DNA of 64,000 bases from Isoetes taiwanensis (GCA_021234155.1 JAJEKV010000574.1:62001-126000), one strand, 5' to 3'; counted from the stretch's first letter, positions 33,900-44,319 are shown. The notes: generated by a model not told the origin, from the letters alone. Numbers and translations are program-made.

Positions 33900-36375
33900 A
33901 TGTGTGGATAAGGATCCAAGCGGCTCGGGGAATATGTTCGAGTCTTCAATCAAAAAAAAGGAGGTCTAAAAATAAGAACTTAGACCTCGACATATTGCGT
34001 CTTGCGGGCTCAAAAAGTGTCGACATCTGGGCGGATGGCGGTTTATATCCATTGGATCCGTTGAGTGGCAAGAAACCATTTGGGGCGTTTCAAGTTTAGT
34101 CCGATTTTGTGGTGACGGTAACTTCGGCCTCTTTGGGATATTGTGAGAGATTGAGAGAGGATGGAGGCATTGAATCGAATCTGAGTTCCTTGAGATGAGT
34201 CACTTCCGATTGTCACAAGAGAATTGTAACTTTAAACCGGTGACTCTTTTTTCTCTCTTCATTACTCCAACGTGATGAAGGTTGGGGGGAGGAAACTTCT
34301 TTGAGATCTGAAGTGGACAAGTCCAAATTGGTGATAGGGCGGTTTCGCAAGAAAAGATCCAAGAGCTCGAAAGAGCAAACTTTGGGCTTCAATGTAGGTT
34401 AAAGAATTTGAAGAAAACACCCCTTGGCTTTGCGAGAAAGGAAGAAGCATTATCGCCCGATAGAGGAACTGAAGTTTGGATCAGGTGCATTCAGACGCAG
34501 GTCACGGCCACAAGGTCCGTTTACAACACTAGCAAAGGCCAATTTAAGATCACGGGAAACTAGAAGCAATCTTGGTTACGTAGTGAAGAACCTAGCGATT
34601 TAGCAGGGAGATAGTGGACATGATTTGTCGAGCCCTACAACTCTCCTCTCAAGAAGATGGTATTGGAAATGGTACTAGGGAGATCTACAAGAAGTTAGAA
34701 GCGACGGATGTCTGGACTATTTGTGATGATGTAGGCATCAGTGAGGCTTGGTTACCGTTCTCTATTCAAGCCATTCCACGGCGTTGAAAAGAATGGGCAC
34801 AAAAAAAGTATTTCGCTCCCGTCCACAAATTGTCGAGAATACAAGGGTTACTAGGACAAAGATGGTGTATGCCATATTAGGAGAGATGCACCACGTTGAA
34901 TGTCTTTGGTCCCGCCATAGCCATAAAAAGATAAGAATGGCAAGGATTGTTGTGATATAGTTGGAATGAATGAGCATAATAATCTTTGGGTTGACACAGT
35001 TACTCTCTTACAATTCCTTGTCAAATATTATGACTTAACGATTCGCGAGAAACTAATGGTGAGATTGAAGTTTGCATAAAATTGGATGAAATGGAATGAC
35101 CAAGTTTTGAAGTATGAGAGGGTATCCGTTGTCATCATGAATAGAGCAATTGAGAATGCAATTGCACATGCTAAATCAAAGAGCAACAAGAATAATAAAA
35201 AAGATGTAGAGGTGTGGGGACGAGGAGAAGAAGCGTCTTGGAAAAATGGTTCTCATATCAATCGAAGATGACACACGGTGGTTAGGTCTCTTTAAAGTTG
35301 AGAAAAGAAACCCACGAGGTATTGAAATGGGTGTTCAATCAAACTGACATCCCGAGTCTAATATCTAGATTCGAGGGAGGGAAAAATTGCAAGTAGATCA
35401 CTATGGATCTTACAAAGTAATTTTTCACTTGGCGTCGATTTAAAAGCGAGAAAGCAATGTACAACATAAGTGGAGGAGGACAAGGAACATGCAAAAGTTA
35501 TGCATCTTTGCAATCATGCAAGGAAGTCAAATCTTTGGGAAGACTGTTTCAACCTTGTCCCTTAACCAAGCAAATGCTCCTAATAGAGGAGAAGAAGATC
35601 CCAAGTTCCATGGCATTTTCCCCATTCCATTAGAGAGGGTTCATATCCGCACTTTGCGGCTTTGTGAGAATCATCGACAAGATGATATTTTTGAGTTCGT
35701 GATTCGTGTGGAACATTTTCGGACAAGAAGAGAAGAGAGGAAGGAATTCGTAGAGTTGAACATGTTCTATCGAAGCGAGGTTTGCATGGTGGCAATGTAA
35801 GATTAGAGCTCGATGAGAAGCGGGCAGAAAGAACAAGTGTGCCTCGTAAGGTGTCAATTGGAGGGGTGAAAGCTCGGCGCTTCATAAAGAATCATAGAGA
35901 GCCTACGAGCGAAAGCGGATGGGAGAAAAGGTCTATGAATTTGGAAAATTCTTTGGTTGATGCGGAGCGAGGACCGCACCGGATGGCGTTAGTTCGGCAT
36001 TGAGGAAAAAAAAAGCATGGGATGCATTATGCGAATTGTTCCCATACATTTGAGAGAATGGACCTCCAAGAGAAGATGCGAGAAATGTTAGGTAAGCGAA
36101 TAACAAATTTATTAAAGCTTTCATAGGCGCATGGAGAGAGAGTGAAGTCACGCACTACTTGCACATCTTTTGGGCTCATGCACCTTGGTTTTAGGAAGTA
36201 TGGAAGCCTAGCGATTGTGGAGTGCACAAGGCATGGAGAAGTTGCATAAACAAGCTAAAATAGCCTTTCATCGTAACACTCAAAGAGGGGGTGGAAATGT
36301 GGGAACCAACCCTCTAAGACCGGATAATGAGTGGTTTTATAGAAGGGCGATGGCTAAAAATCGACAAGAAGGTCG
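33900..36375 (+). pseudogene. Decayed ORF of unknown family carried by the candidate element
   Basis: Long coding-like stretches lie on the plus strand in shifting frames: SVDIWADGGLYPLDPLSGKK (34010), QEKIQELERANFGLQCRLK (about 34355, coiled coil-like), EIVDMICRALQLSSQEDGIG (34605), NEHNNLWVDTVTLLQFLVKY (34967), WMKWNDQVLKYERVSVV (35080), SIGGVKARRFIKNHREPTSE (35858), WDALCELFPYI (36018), ESEVTHYLHIFWAHAPWF (36138), RKYGSLAI (36194) and GMEKLHKQAKIAFHRNTQRG (36231). At least four stops (36001 onward) and several frameshifts break it. The last part resembles uncharacterised transposon-associated proteins with a helical HYLHI..FLRKYGSL / GxEKxHK pattern, but I cannot name the family. Confidence 0.5.
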
Positions 36376-36699
36376 CTTTTAAGGAGCAACCTTAAGTCGT
36401 AAACACCATTGGCATAATCTCAAGAGAAAAGCGGAAAGTTGTTTGGCAAAATTCTAGGGCCCCACTAGCATCATAGCGGTGGAGATCTAAGAGACAAAGA
36501 ATCGGTAAAGTATACTTGTAATGTGTAGCATGTTCACCACGACCGCGAAGTACTTGCCTCCAACCTTGTTTGCACAAACTGTAACCGGCGTCGTGTGATC
36601 TTATTTGTATCATCTGGTATGAACAATGGAGTTCGCTATTGCTTGCATTTATGTGGCTTGGCGTCGTGTGAAGCTTTACAAGATAATAATAAAAAGGGT

Positions 36700-37360
36700 T
36701 ACTTTTGATTAAAGTTGTGAAAGATGTTACATTGAAAAACAAAATACAATGACTCATTGTTGCTCCGGTCTGAGCTCTTCTTCATTATCTTCATCATCAT
36801 CATCACTCGGTCCTCGTCTTCGTCTTCATCTCTTCCCCTCAAGCGAGCAATCACCCTATCAAAGCGTTCCTCCAATCTGTCCACCATCTCTTTGTACATA
36901 TCCGCTCTCTGTCCCAATAGCACAGCGTGTTCTTACACTGAATTAGCATCCCTCGTTGTTGCCGTCATAACCACCTCGGTCACGGTTGATTTGGGGCATG
37001 TCATCTGTCCGACCTTCTATTCAACGCTGATTTGCCTCTCTTGGCTCTGAAGCATGAGAAGGTTGAATTCATTCTCTTCTTCTTTCTGCTGAATTATGTG
37101 GCGTTTTCCTTTAGAAGATCATCTTGCTCCTTCAATCTCTTCATTAGAACACCCAACACTATGTCGGAAGGGAGTTCTATCCTCTTCGTTTTTTCCCTTA
37201 TCGGTGGTTGAGGATGTGGAGGCCATAGATGACAAATGGGAGGGGCGTTAAGATTATAGAAGTGAGGAGCAAAGACTCTACCCGCGGAAGGAGCACAATG
37301 CAAGGACCTCAATTTATACATATTAGCGCTTGAACATATTAAACACAATTCTGGTCGCAT
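36700..37360 (-). pseudogene. Minus-strand small gene, coiled coil, unknown family
   Basis: ATG at 37360 opens an 88-codon frame whose end is helical (SDIVLGVLMKRLKEQDDLLK). After stops, another frame reads MYKEMVDRLEERFDRVIARL with an acidic run (RDEDEDEDRV) near 36800. Together they look like one broken small protein with a coiled-coil C-terminus, like the neighbouring units. No family recognised. Confidence 0.4.
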
Positions 37361-37529
37361 GACGTGTCGGCGGATACATCGGTTGTCCGCTAGAACACAT
37401 TAATTAATCTTGTCATTTGGAACACATTAATAACTATTCTAACTACATCAGATATCACACCACCTGAAATCGCACACGAGCTTTAAAACCCTATGAAGGG
37501 TTTCGCCCGTGTGATGATGCGTCTTTGTC

Positions 37530-38090
37530 ATTTCTCTACCACCGGATATTGAAAATTAAAAATAGGAAACGTAATATTCGGCACATTTGTCAAAAACTTT
37601 TCCCATTGAGAAATAAAACCATTACAAACATTAAAAAAAAAAGCGGGCCCCTCTAGGAGGAGCCCGATGCCTATGATCGCGTAGGGCAAGCTCTTCCCGG
37701 AGGGCGGTGATAATTTTTTTCTGCTCCTCCAACATGATGCACGCCCCGCCAACCACGTTCTCATATTCCAACCTTATCTTCCGCCATCGAGTTGAGCTCG
37801 GGCAGCCTCTCCCGCCGGATTGCGGCCCTAAGCCTCTCTTGGAGGTTATATCTCGTGGTAGCGCAATTGGCGGTCTAAGGCAGCCCAGTGATTGTCAGCA
37901 AGACTAAAATCACCTCCCGAGAAGGCGGCCTTTTCCTCTGCCGCCTTAACCAGCTTGGCGGCGTCTTCATCATTCTTTTTCTTTTAGAAGGCGGACCCGT
38001 TCCTAAAACCAAAGACGAATGTTTTGAATTTCCTTGACCAAAACTTGAGACAAGATCTCGGCGAGGGATGGAACTGGAGCTGGAGGCCAT
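37530..38090 (-). pseudogene. Minus-strand small gene unit A (MASSSSS start)
   Basis: A TATA box (TATATAAAA, 38186-38194) lies about 97 bases before the ATG at 38090, which begins MASSSSSIPRRDLVSSFGQ. Reading on, with frame changes, gives DEDAAKLVKAAEEKAAFSGG, ALDRQLRYHEI, LQERLRAAIRRERLPELNS, and finally MLEEQKKIITALREELALRD, a coiled-coil-like end. The pattern (Ser-rich start, basic middle, helical end) is shared with unit B at 38.6-39.1 kb. Function unknown; at least two frameshifts or stops make it a likely pseudogene unless spliced. Confidence 0.45.
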
Positions 38091-38185
38091 TGAAAGTGAT
38101 GGGAGAACAGGAGAGATGGTCGAGGGCGGATGTGGTAGGAAACAGGGAGATGGCGGATAGGGAGAAGACAAAAGGCCTCCGGCGT

Positions 38186-38194
38186 TTTTATATA
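38186..38194 (-). promoter_or_regulatory. TATA box of unit A
   Basis: TATATAAAA on the minus strand, about 97 bases upstream of the unit A start codon. Confidence 0.5.
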
Positions 38195-38639
38195 GAAACT
38201 AGAATCGTTGGAATCTACGGTTGCGAAAATGGACCGGATAAAAGTTGTGTAATAATCCCACGAGGCAAAATTATAGCATGCAATTAGGCACAGCGGTAGC
38301 CTATGTTCGCATCATGGGATCCGTCATATCCTAGCCGTCTTGTATGCGGGGCCGTACAAAAAAGCCGTGTTATTGTGGTGGCGCATGCCACGTCCTTGGC
38401 ATGGCGTTGTCATCCACAAAGCCACGTATGTGAATAGGCGTTGTCATCCACATGCAAATTAGCATTTACCCGCAAGTTATCACATAATCTAGCTAGATAT
38501 TTGTGTTACATATACTTTTCCATTAATAAATTAGGAATTTATACATACAGCGAGGTATCGTTGTGGAGATCATACGCCGAAATCCATTGATTGCTACCTA
38601 ATTGCAAGAATGGCATTTTGGCGTCGGTGATCTTTTAAT

Positions 38640-39070
38640 AAAACAAAACAAGAGAGCGGATAGAAGCAAGAAACAAAAGCAAATTTTTCTTTGAAACAAA
38701 AATATATATACAATGGCTCACGGATCTTCATGATCCGTAGCTGGGGTAAAGCTGCGTTCTCATCCTTCCAGCGCTCTCGAAGCTTCTTCTCCATATCTTC
38801 TAGCGCTGCGAAATATTGTGTGCAGTTAAAAGCGCCTCGACCCTCGGCTATTGGCCTCTCGGTACCTGGTTAATGTTGCCGCGAGCTCAAGGATAGCTCA
38901 TCACGGCACCCCCTCGTGAATTCTAACACGTCCACGCGCCTCCATCTTCTGGGCGGCGAGGCGGTTTTTTCGTCGTGAACCTCCTTGAATCTCTTCATCA
39001 CCCACGGCAAAGGGTGATAATCGCGAACTCTCAGGCGATAAACTGCTTTGGAGGAGGATGATGATACCAT
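38640..39070 (-). pseudogene. Minus-strand small gene unit B (MVSSSSS start)
   Basis: ATG at 39070 begins MVSSSSSKAVYRLRVRDYHP, then VMKRFKEVHDEKTASPPRRW and DVLEFTRGCRDELSL to a stop at 38870. After the stop the same frame resumes with ALEDMEKKLRERWKDENAAL near 38780 (coiled coil). A TATA box (TTATAAATAG) lies about 90 bases upstream at 39157-39166, the same spacing as in unit A. The 3' half (38578-38900) is repeated at 39426-39790. Confidence 0.45.
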
Positions 39071-39156
39071 CGGAGGAGAAGCGGAAGGCGGAGAAAGATG
39101 GCGAAGCGGGAAGAAGCGGAAGAAGGATCGGAGGTGAAGGCAAGATAGAATGTCTT

Positions 39157-39166
39157 CTATTTATAA
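39157..39166 (-). promoter_or_regulatory. TATA box of unit B
   Basis: TTATAAATAG on the minus strand, about 90 bases upstream of the MVSSSSS start codon. Confidence 0.5.
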
Positions 39167-39539
39167 CGGGGATTTCGTAGTAGCTTGAGTCACCACGGCC
39201 CGAAGGATCTGCCGTGGGTTAGGAAAATGGACCGTTACTTCTCGCGTCGTGTGAGGAAAAGGTTCCGTTACTTCTTCTAACGTCTTTTCTTCGAGAAAGC
39301 TCGTGTGATAATTTTTATTGATAATTTCGGTGATACAATCTATACATAAGTAATTTTCTTTGGTACATAACTAAAGATAGAACTTCTCATTGAAGCAAAA
39401 TAGAGCGGCATAGAGATCCTGCGGCCGAAATCCATTGATTGCTACCTAATTGCAAGCAAGGCATTTACGTCGTGTGATATTTTAATAAAACATAACATAC
39501 ATTGGAACAAGAGGATAGATAGAAGCAAAAATAGAGAAA

Positions 39540-40341
39540 AACTTTTCTTTGAAGCAAAAATAGATAGATACAGCGGCTAGGGATCTTCATGATCCTCTAG
39601 CTGATTTTCATGTCCCTGTATTTGAAGCCGTAAGGCTGCGTTCTCATCCTCCAATTTGACTCGAGCTTCTTCTCCATATCTTCTAAAACTGCGAAATCAT
39701 GTTTTAACCGCGGCCCTGGCGGCTCGTCGCCTCTTGGTACATGGCGAATGTTTCCACGAGCTCAACGTCTCAATTCGCGGCAGCAGCTCCCTCGTGAAGG
39801 CTAATCATGTTCATCCTCCTCGGTTCACCCAAGGCCGGTCGTCGAAGCTAAAACTCCTACATTCTTGCTCTTCTTCTTGTAGATCTATCTCCATTTCTCG
39901 TCATAGTCGGCATCATCACACATAGTCCGACCCCCTTGGCTTAAAGATTTCATTGTTTCCGGTGTATCTTCGGTTTGGCCGAAAAGGTAATGCAATAACT
40001 AGCAAATGCAAGCGGCAAAGAGAAATAAGATACCTTCTTAAGCACAAGGACGCAGCCGAGGGGAGGAGCGTTCGCGGCATTCTTGAAAAACATCTTCCCT
40101 GTTTGCAAATGGGAAGCCGCCTCCTCTAGAGCTGGTTTTGGAATCCACGAGCGGGGACATCTGCAAAGGGCGTCTTACCTCGAGACCAAGCGGTCGGGTG
40201 AAAGCTAAGGCAACCGCGCGATAGCATCAAGCTCGCCATCCTTCTTTTGTTTGCCATGATGTCCAACTCCTTGCAATAGAAACGGATAAATCGCGGTCGG
40301 CGGCGAACTTCCTCGTTGTCATGAGGGCGGATGCATACCAT
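39540..40341 (-). pseudogene. Minus-strand small gene unit C
   Basis: An ATG at 40341 opens a 71-codon frame (MVCIRPHDNEEVRRRPRFIR, then KELDIMANKRRMASLMLSRG) with basic character. Further downstream, in broken frames, comes the duplicated coiled-coil-like segment shared with unit B. It may be one gene with introns or two decayed ones. Family unknown. Confidence 0.35.
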
Positions 40342-40493
40342 TCGGGAACTTCACATAACAATCCATGGCGAAGCAAAGCGGCGAAAACAAGATGTTTAGG
40401 AGGCGGTAAGGTATCACTTTTGAACTCAAGTAGCCGGTTATCGATTATGAAAGGGGACCACGGCCCGTTGTGGGGAGATTTGTTCGTACATTC

Positions 40494-40517
40494 TAGGGTT
40501 AGGGTTAGGGTTAGGGT
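40494..40517 (+). repeat. Interstitial TTAGGG-type array, four units
   Basis: TAGGGT occurs four times in succession. The unit is the six-base form rather than TTTAGGG, the common plant telomere repeat. It is too short to be a telomere. Confidence 0.8.
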
Positions 40518-40602
40518 TGGATCACCACGGCGTGAAGACTACTATGTGCAACCAAAAAGCACAATGCGTCTTTGCGGCGTCGTGTGATCCTCCGATATAA
40601 CA

Positions 40603-40622
40603 TTAAAAAAAAAAAAAAAAAA
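40603..40622 (+). repeat. Poly(A) run
   Basis: About 20 consecutive A residues near 40603-40622, after CATT. It could be the tail of a small retro-insertion, but no body was identified. Confidence 0.5.
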
Positions 40623-40789
40623 ATACAAAGTCGAAGCTAGGCTTCTAAGAAAGAAATGGACTAAGAGATTCACTTATAAAGCCATTACATTAAGAAATAT
40701 TATACATATGAAAAAAACACAAAGGCACTTCACGGCCTTTTTAAGGGGTCTTTCTTCTTGTTGTATTCAGCCATAAAATTTTGACCATA

Positions 40790-41594
40790 GTACTTTCGGG
40801 ATCCCTTATCGTAAGGCGAGGTGCATGTCCTTGGGCATGGCAGTCACCCGCTTGGCGTAATATTCTTTGCAAAGGCTGCGAGTCCTCGAACAGACCGACA
40901 CCAACTGCTTCGAAGCCATTTTGAAGAGCATTTAAAGGCGGGTTTTGAATTACGTAGCTGGTATGATGTATCGCACCACACTCTTGCAGAATCTCTTTCA
41001 CGAGCACGGCAAATGGGAGGCGGAATGACCATCGGTGCTCTTACCGATACTTCTTAATCTCTGTGAAGCTCTTTTAATGCGGAACCGTCTTCGCTTCCCG
41101 GCCACTACCCTTACCCACCCGGCATTTGGAGCACATTTGCTCGGCCGACTCTTCCGTGAAATCTCCTCACCCAAACATTTCTTGTGTTGTTCCTCGTGGA
41201 GACTCTTAGGTAGATCTCCTCACATTTTACGGTCGCCTTCCCTTTTCGGGTTGGGCCTCCTCCTTTGATTTGAAGGTTCCAGGCGCATCGGAGGAGGAGG
41301 AGGAGGAGGGCGATAAGAGCAAACGGCGGCTGCCTAATAATTAATCCGGCGTCATATTACGCTCACGGGTCTCTCATTCCATCCTCCGATCTCCGAACCG
41401 GAGTGCACCTCCCTACTTACTCGAGTTGCTTCTCCGCCCGTGCGTCATGCGGATTTCTTTTCGGGTCTTACGTTAGGCATGGTGGGAGGAGGAGAATCTC
41501 TATCGAGACTTGATTCGAGATGAAGGAGGCGGACTAATGTAATCACGGCCTTACACCCACGGATGGGTCCTTGCGTTTGCTTAGTTCTTGCCAT
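40790..41594 (-). pseudogene. Divergent histone H3-like gene, broken
   Basis: On the minus strand ATG at 41594 begins MARTKQTQGPIRGCKAV, matching the first seven residues of histone H3. The fold follows about 500 bases later in three frames: KRRRFRIKRASQRLRSIGKS (alpha-N region, near 41100), LPFAVLVKEILQEC (alpha-1, 41010), NALQNGFEAVGVGLFEDSQP (alpha-2, 40930) and AKRVTAMPKDMHLALR (loop 2 to alpha-3, 40850). The order and spacing are those of H3. The long tail-to-core gap contains a (GGA)n run and could hold an intron (donor-like GTAAGA near 41480), as in CENH3 genes, or an insertion. Two frameshifts in the core make this copy non-functional. It lies inside the candidate TIR element. Confidence 0.7.
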
Positions 41595-41739
41595 GGCTTC
41601 TCGGCGGATGGCGCTTTATACTACGAACAACGACAAAAATAGACAAGCGGCAAGAGATAAATAGTAAAAAGAAGTTAAAGTAAAATATGATGGTAGCGTT
41701 TTTAAATAATTATACGGAACCCTAAAAAATATCGGACAA

Positions 41740-42010
41740 AATCGGAACCCTAAAAAACATCGGACAAAAACACAAAAAAAAACCAGAGATTCAAAGCTAA
41801 GGCGATAGACAATTTCTTGTTGATCGCGAACTCACTAAACTTTACATTTTCCTCTTGCACGTAACCAACCCTAATGCCATCAATAAAATAATGGAAGTCG
41901 TCAACAATCTCCTCTGTCTCCATTAGCACTCTTAGCTCGATAATGGCCATTAAGCTTTCCATGGTGGCTGTATAAATGACTTCCTCCCCTCTCCATACTC
42001 GAATATCCAC
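41740..42010 (-). pseudogene. Minus-strand ORF of 86 codons, unknown
   Basis: An open frame reads MDIRVWRGEEVIYTATMESL, then EIVDDFHYFIDGIRVGYVQE and FAINKKLSIALAL. The composition is protein-like (acidic, alternating hydrophobic residues), and upstream sequence on the same strand (42100-42350) also has coding-like stretches in other frames. No family recognised. Confidence 0.35.
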
Positions 42011-42779
42011 CGCGGCCAGTGTATCATTATGGTCCTCAAAGCGGCTTCCAAAAAGTTTGTGCGACCTCTCTTTTTTACGTTTCCTTAGTTCTAGTTGACA
42101 ATTAGCGTATAAATATTGTTTTGGAAGAAAGTATCGAACTTAAAGGAGGACTTAACTTCGCGGACCTCGTTAGTTGACCCGGATGATTCGTGGAATCGAA
42201 CATCAGTCGGAACCAAAATAAGCCATCCACAAAATCGGCAGAGGGGGAGAAAGCATTATATGTCTTGGGCTTTTGAACTTCTGCGCCATCTGGAATATGT
42301 TAGCAAATACCTCAAGCGGTGTGAAGATTTTTGAAACTCATCCTCACGCCTCCGTTTTCGGACATTCCCGCTTGCACCTCGTCAGCCATGCATTTCTTCA
42401 TTGCAATTACATTGTTCTCATTAGTTTGTGGCTTACAAAGTTCACTTAAAGGGGCAATTCAACCGGCCTCAAGCTCGGTTTTCGACCTTTACGTTATAAT
42501 CATGTCACGTAAAACCGGATGCCTATACCCATAAGGTCACGGCATCCATACCTTGGAAAAGGACAATTAGATGTCTATGTGATACGACAAATTACACTAC
42601 TAATACTTTTGGCGGAATGACATCCACGGCGTCGATAAACATAAACCTGCATAATAAAGTTGTTTATAAACCGTGTCAATGAAAGAAATGAAAAGATAAA
42701 GGAGGAGATCACCGACCGAAACTATCTCTCTGGTTAAGTAGGCTGACGGCTAACCCGGCGTCGTGTGATCCGATTAAGG

Positions 42780-43350
42780 TGGTTACCATTTGCGGGCAAT
42801 TTTGGGAATCTGTTTTTGGTGGAGATTAGCTCTTTGGCCATATCGGAAGGGGTATATGCATGTCATATTGTTATACTTTCCACTTTCAGGCGCTAGAATT
42901 CAACTTGAACTCTTTTATCCTACCTATCAATGTGTCGCATAATCGATCGCCTTTGTCGCTTAACTCTATGCTCGCCCCTCGTTGATGGCGGCATACTCAC
43001 CTGAACCTATTGAGACAAAACCTCCCACTTCTTGACCTTGGGAGTTACGTAAATGGGGCAAGAACCACCGAAATTACAGGGAGACATGGATTGCGGATGA
43101 GGGTGAAGTGGGAGAGGATGCGTAGAGGCGCCAGGAGTGGCGATCTGAAGTTTGGCGCCAAAATTTGACAAGGGAGTTGGTGGCCGGCGATGGCGGTCAA
43201 AGTCACCATTATTTTGGGCGGCGGCGACTCGAAAAAATACAGGGCCATTAAAATGGTTGCAATAAAAGCGCTTGAGGCATCCCCCTATGAAAATCGCCAT
43301 GTGGATGCCAAGTAAGCCTGCTCATCCTTCTACACCGCCAAGTAATATCT
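42780..43350 (-). pseudogene. Minus-strand coding-like stretch at the right end
   Basis: One frame (43300-43007) reads MAIFIGGCLKRFYCNHFNGP and later CNFGGSCPIYVTPKVKKWEV. A second continues DMAKELISTKNRFPKLPANG before the GCGTCGTGTGATC motif at 42757-42770. Family unknown. Confidence 0.3.
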
Positions 43351-43423
43351 CGACTTTTCGTAAAAGGCGCCAAACCTGATTGGTCTGGCGAATCGGCGTG
43401 GAAATCTTTAACCCAAGATAAAG

Positions 43424-43455
43424 GGCCATTTTCAGACCCCAAATCCGCCCTAATG
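43424..43455 (-). repeat. Right inner inverted block
   Basis: Reverse complement gives CATTAGGGCGGATTTGGGGT, CT, GAAAATGGCC; partner of 31329-31362. It is 37 bases from the right outer repeat, while the left partner is 624 bases from the left one because of tandem repeats in between. Confidence 0.8.
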
Positions 43456-43491
43456 ATTCTTGGCGTGGCACGAGAACACACCTAACTGTCC

Positions 43492-43510
43492 TCCACGTTA
43501 TAGGGAAGCC
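43492..43510 (-). repeat. Right outer inverted repeat
   Basis: Reverse complement reads GGCTTCCCTATAACGTGGA; partner of 30686-30704. Confidence 0.7.
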
Positions 43511-43513
43511 CAT

Positions 43514-44319
43514 TTAGTGGGTTTTCTTGTTGTGGAACAGTAGTGAGCTTTCCTATATGCTCGTGTTATGTTTATGTGGCCCCCATTGTAGAGAACTAGT
43601 TAGTCTGGTGGCTTTGAAGATATTCATTTGATGGTTTTGGCATATATTAGTAGTAGAAAGTAATGTGCAAACGCACTTGGGTTGCCCATTGAAATATACT
43701 ACATTAAGGCTATTTCTGCTGTTATCTGTCTATTTTGTTGTTAATGCACTACAAACAAACTTAGGCCTACTGTCTATTGCAGTTAGATATATCCTTCCTA
43801 TGCACTGCTGTTTCTCTAAAGCAAGCGTATAACCTCCGAGTTTGCTTGTTATGGCTTTTCTGACCTGCACAAAAAACAATTCTAAGAAAGATGTTCTTGT
43901 GCTGTGCTTCATACATAAAATGGCAGGGCAGGAAGGCTCCTTTTTTTTTGAAGAAGGCAAGAAGGTATTTTCAAGCGGGCAGTTCCATGGTTGTCAGCTC
44001 CTCTCCTGGGGCGAAGTCCGACAAGACCTCCTCCTCTGCCTCCTCCTCCTGTTTCGATGGCTTGATAGCCCCCTATACGATCAATGGCAACCCAGACACC
44101 CACTCACGTCACATAATGCTGAGTGGTTTGCCCATCTAAATCGTCAAAATAGTACATCCGATGGTGCAAAAAAGATATTCTACCAGCCCACCTCCCAATC
44201 GTTTGCTCTCTAGACAACTACACTATGGGGATGTCCCAACTGTGGGTGGGGTGTCCCGTATGCATAATAATAGTTCAGTCATCCTTATATAAATTCTTTA
44301 GCTAGATTACGCAAATTCT
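43514..44319. other. Mixed non-coding sequence, possible exon relic on the minus strand
   Basis: On the minus strand an acceptor-like TTTTGTGCAG near 43866 precedes VRKAITSKLGGYTLALEKQQ, which runs on to a stop near 43735. This could be a terminal exon of a gene whose other exon is at 45369-45665, but no family is recognised. The rest shows nothing clear. Confidence 0.3.

Larger units (their letters stand above)
38578..39830. repeat. Tandem duplication, period about 0.85-0.88 kb
   Basis: CGAAATCCATTGATTGCTAC occurs at 38578 and 39426, GCTGCGTTCTCATCCT at 38751 and 39634, and GCTTCTTCTCCATATCTTCT at about 38780 and 39665. The second copy is the 3' part of another small gene (unit C) on the minus strand. 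Confidence 0.8.
30686..43510. mobile_element. Candidate giant TIR element (12.8 kb), unclassified
   Basis: Three observations join this span. The outer ends are inverted repeats (30686-30704 against 43492-43510). A second inverted pair lies inside (31329-31362 against 43424-43455). A recurrent motif GCGTCGTGTGATC occurs about nine times between 33.1 and 42.8 kb and nowhere else seen. Contents: a decayed plus-strand ORF at the left, small minus-strand genes at the right including a histone H3-like one, and internal duplications. Base composition is richer in CG dinucleotides than the flanks. No target-site duplication was found at these ends, so the exact limits are uncertain. Confidence 0.6.

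Noticed and set aside
40494-40517. A telomere or chromosome end
   Set aside because: Only four units, interstitial, with unrelated sequence on both sides.
41606-41621. A TATA box (GTATAAAG) as promoter of the H3-like gene
   Set aside because: It is only about 20-27 bases before the ATG, too close for normal initiation upstream of that codon; it may be chance.
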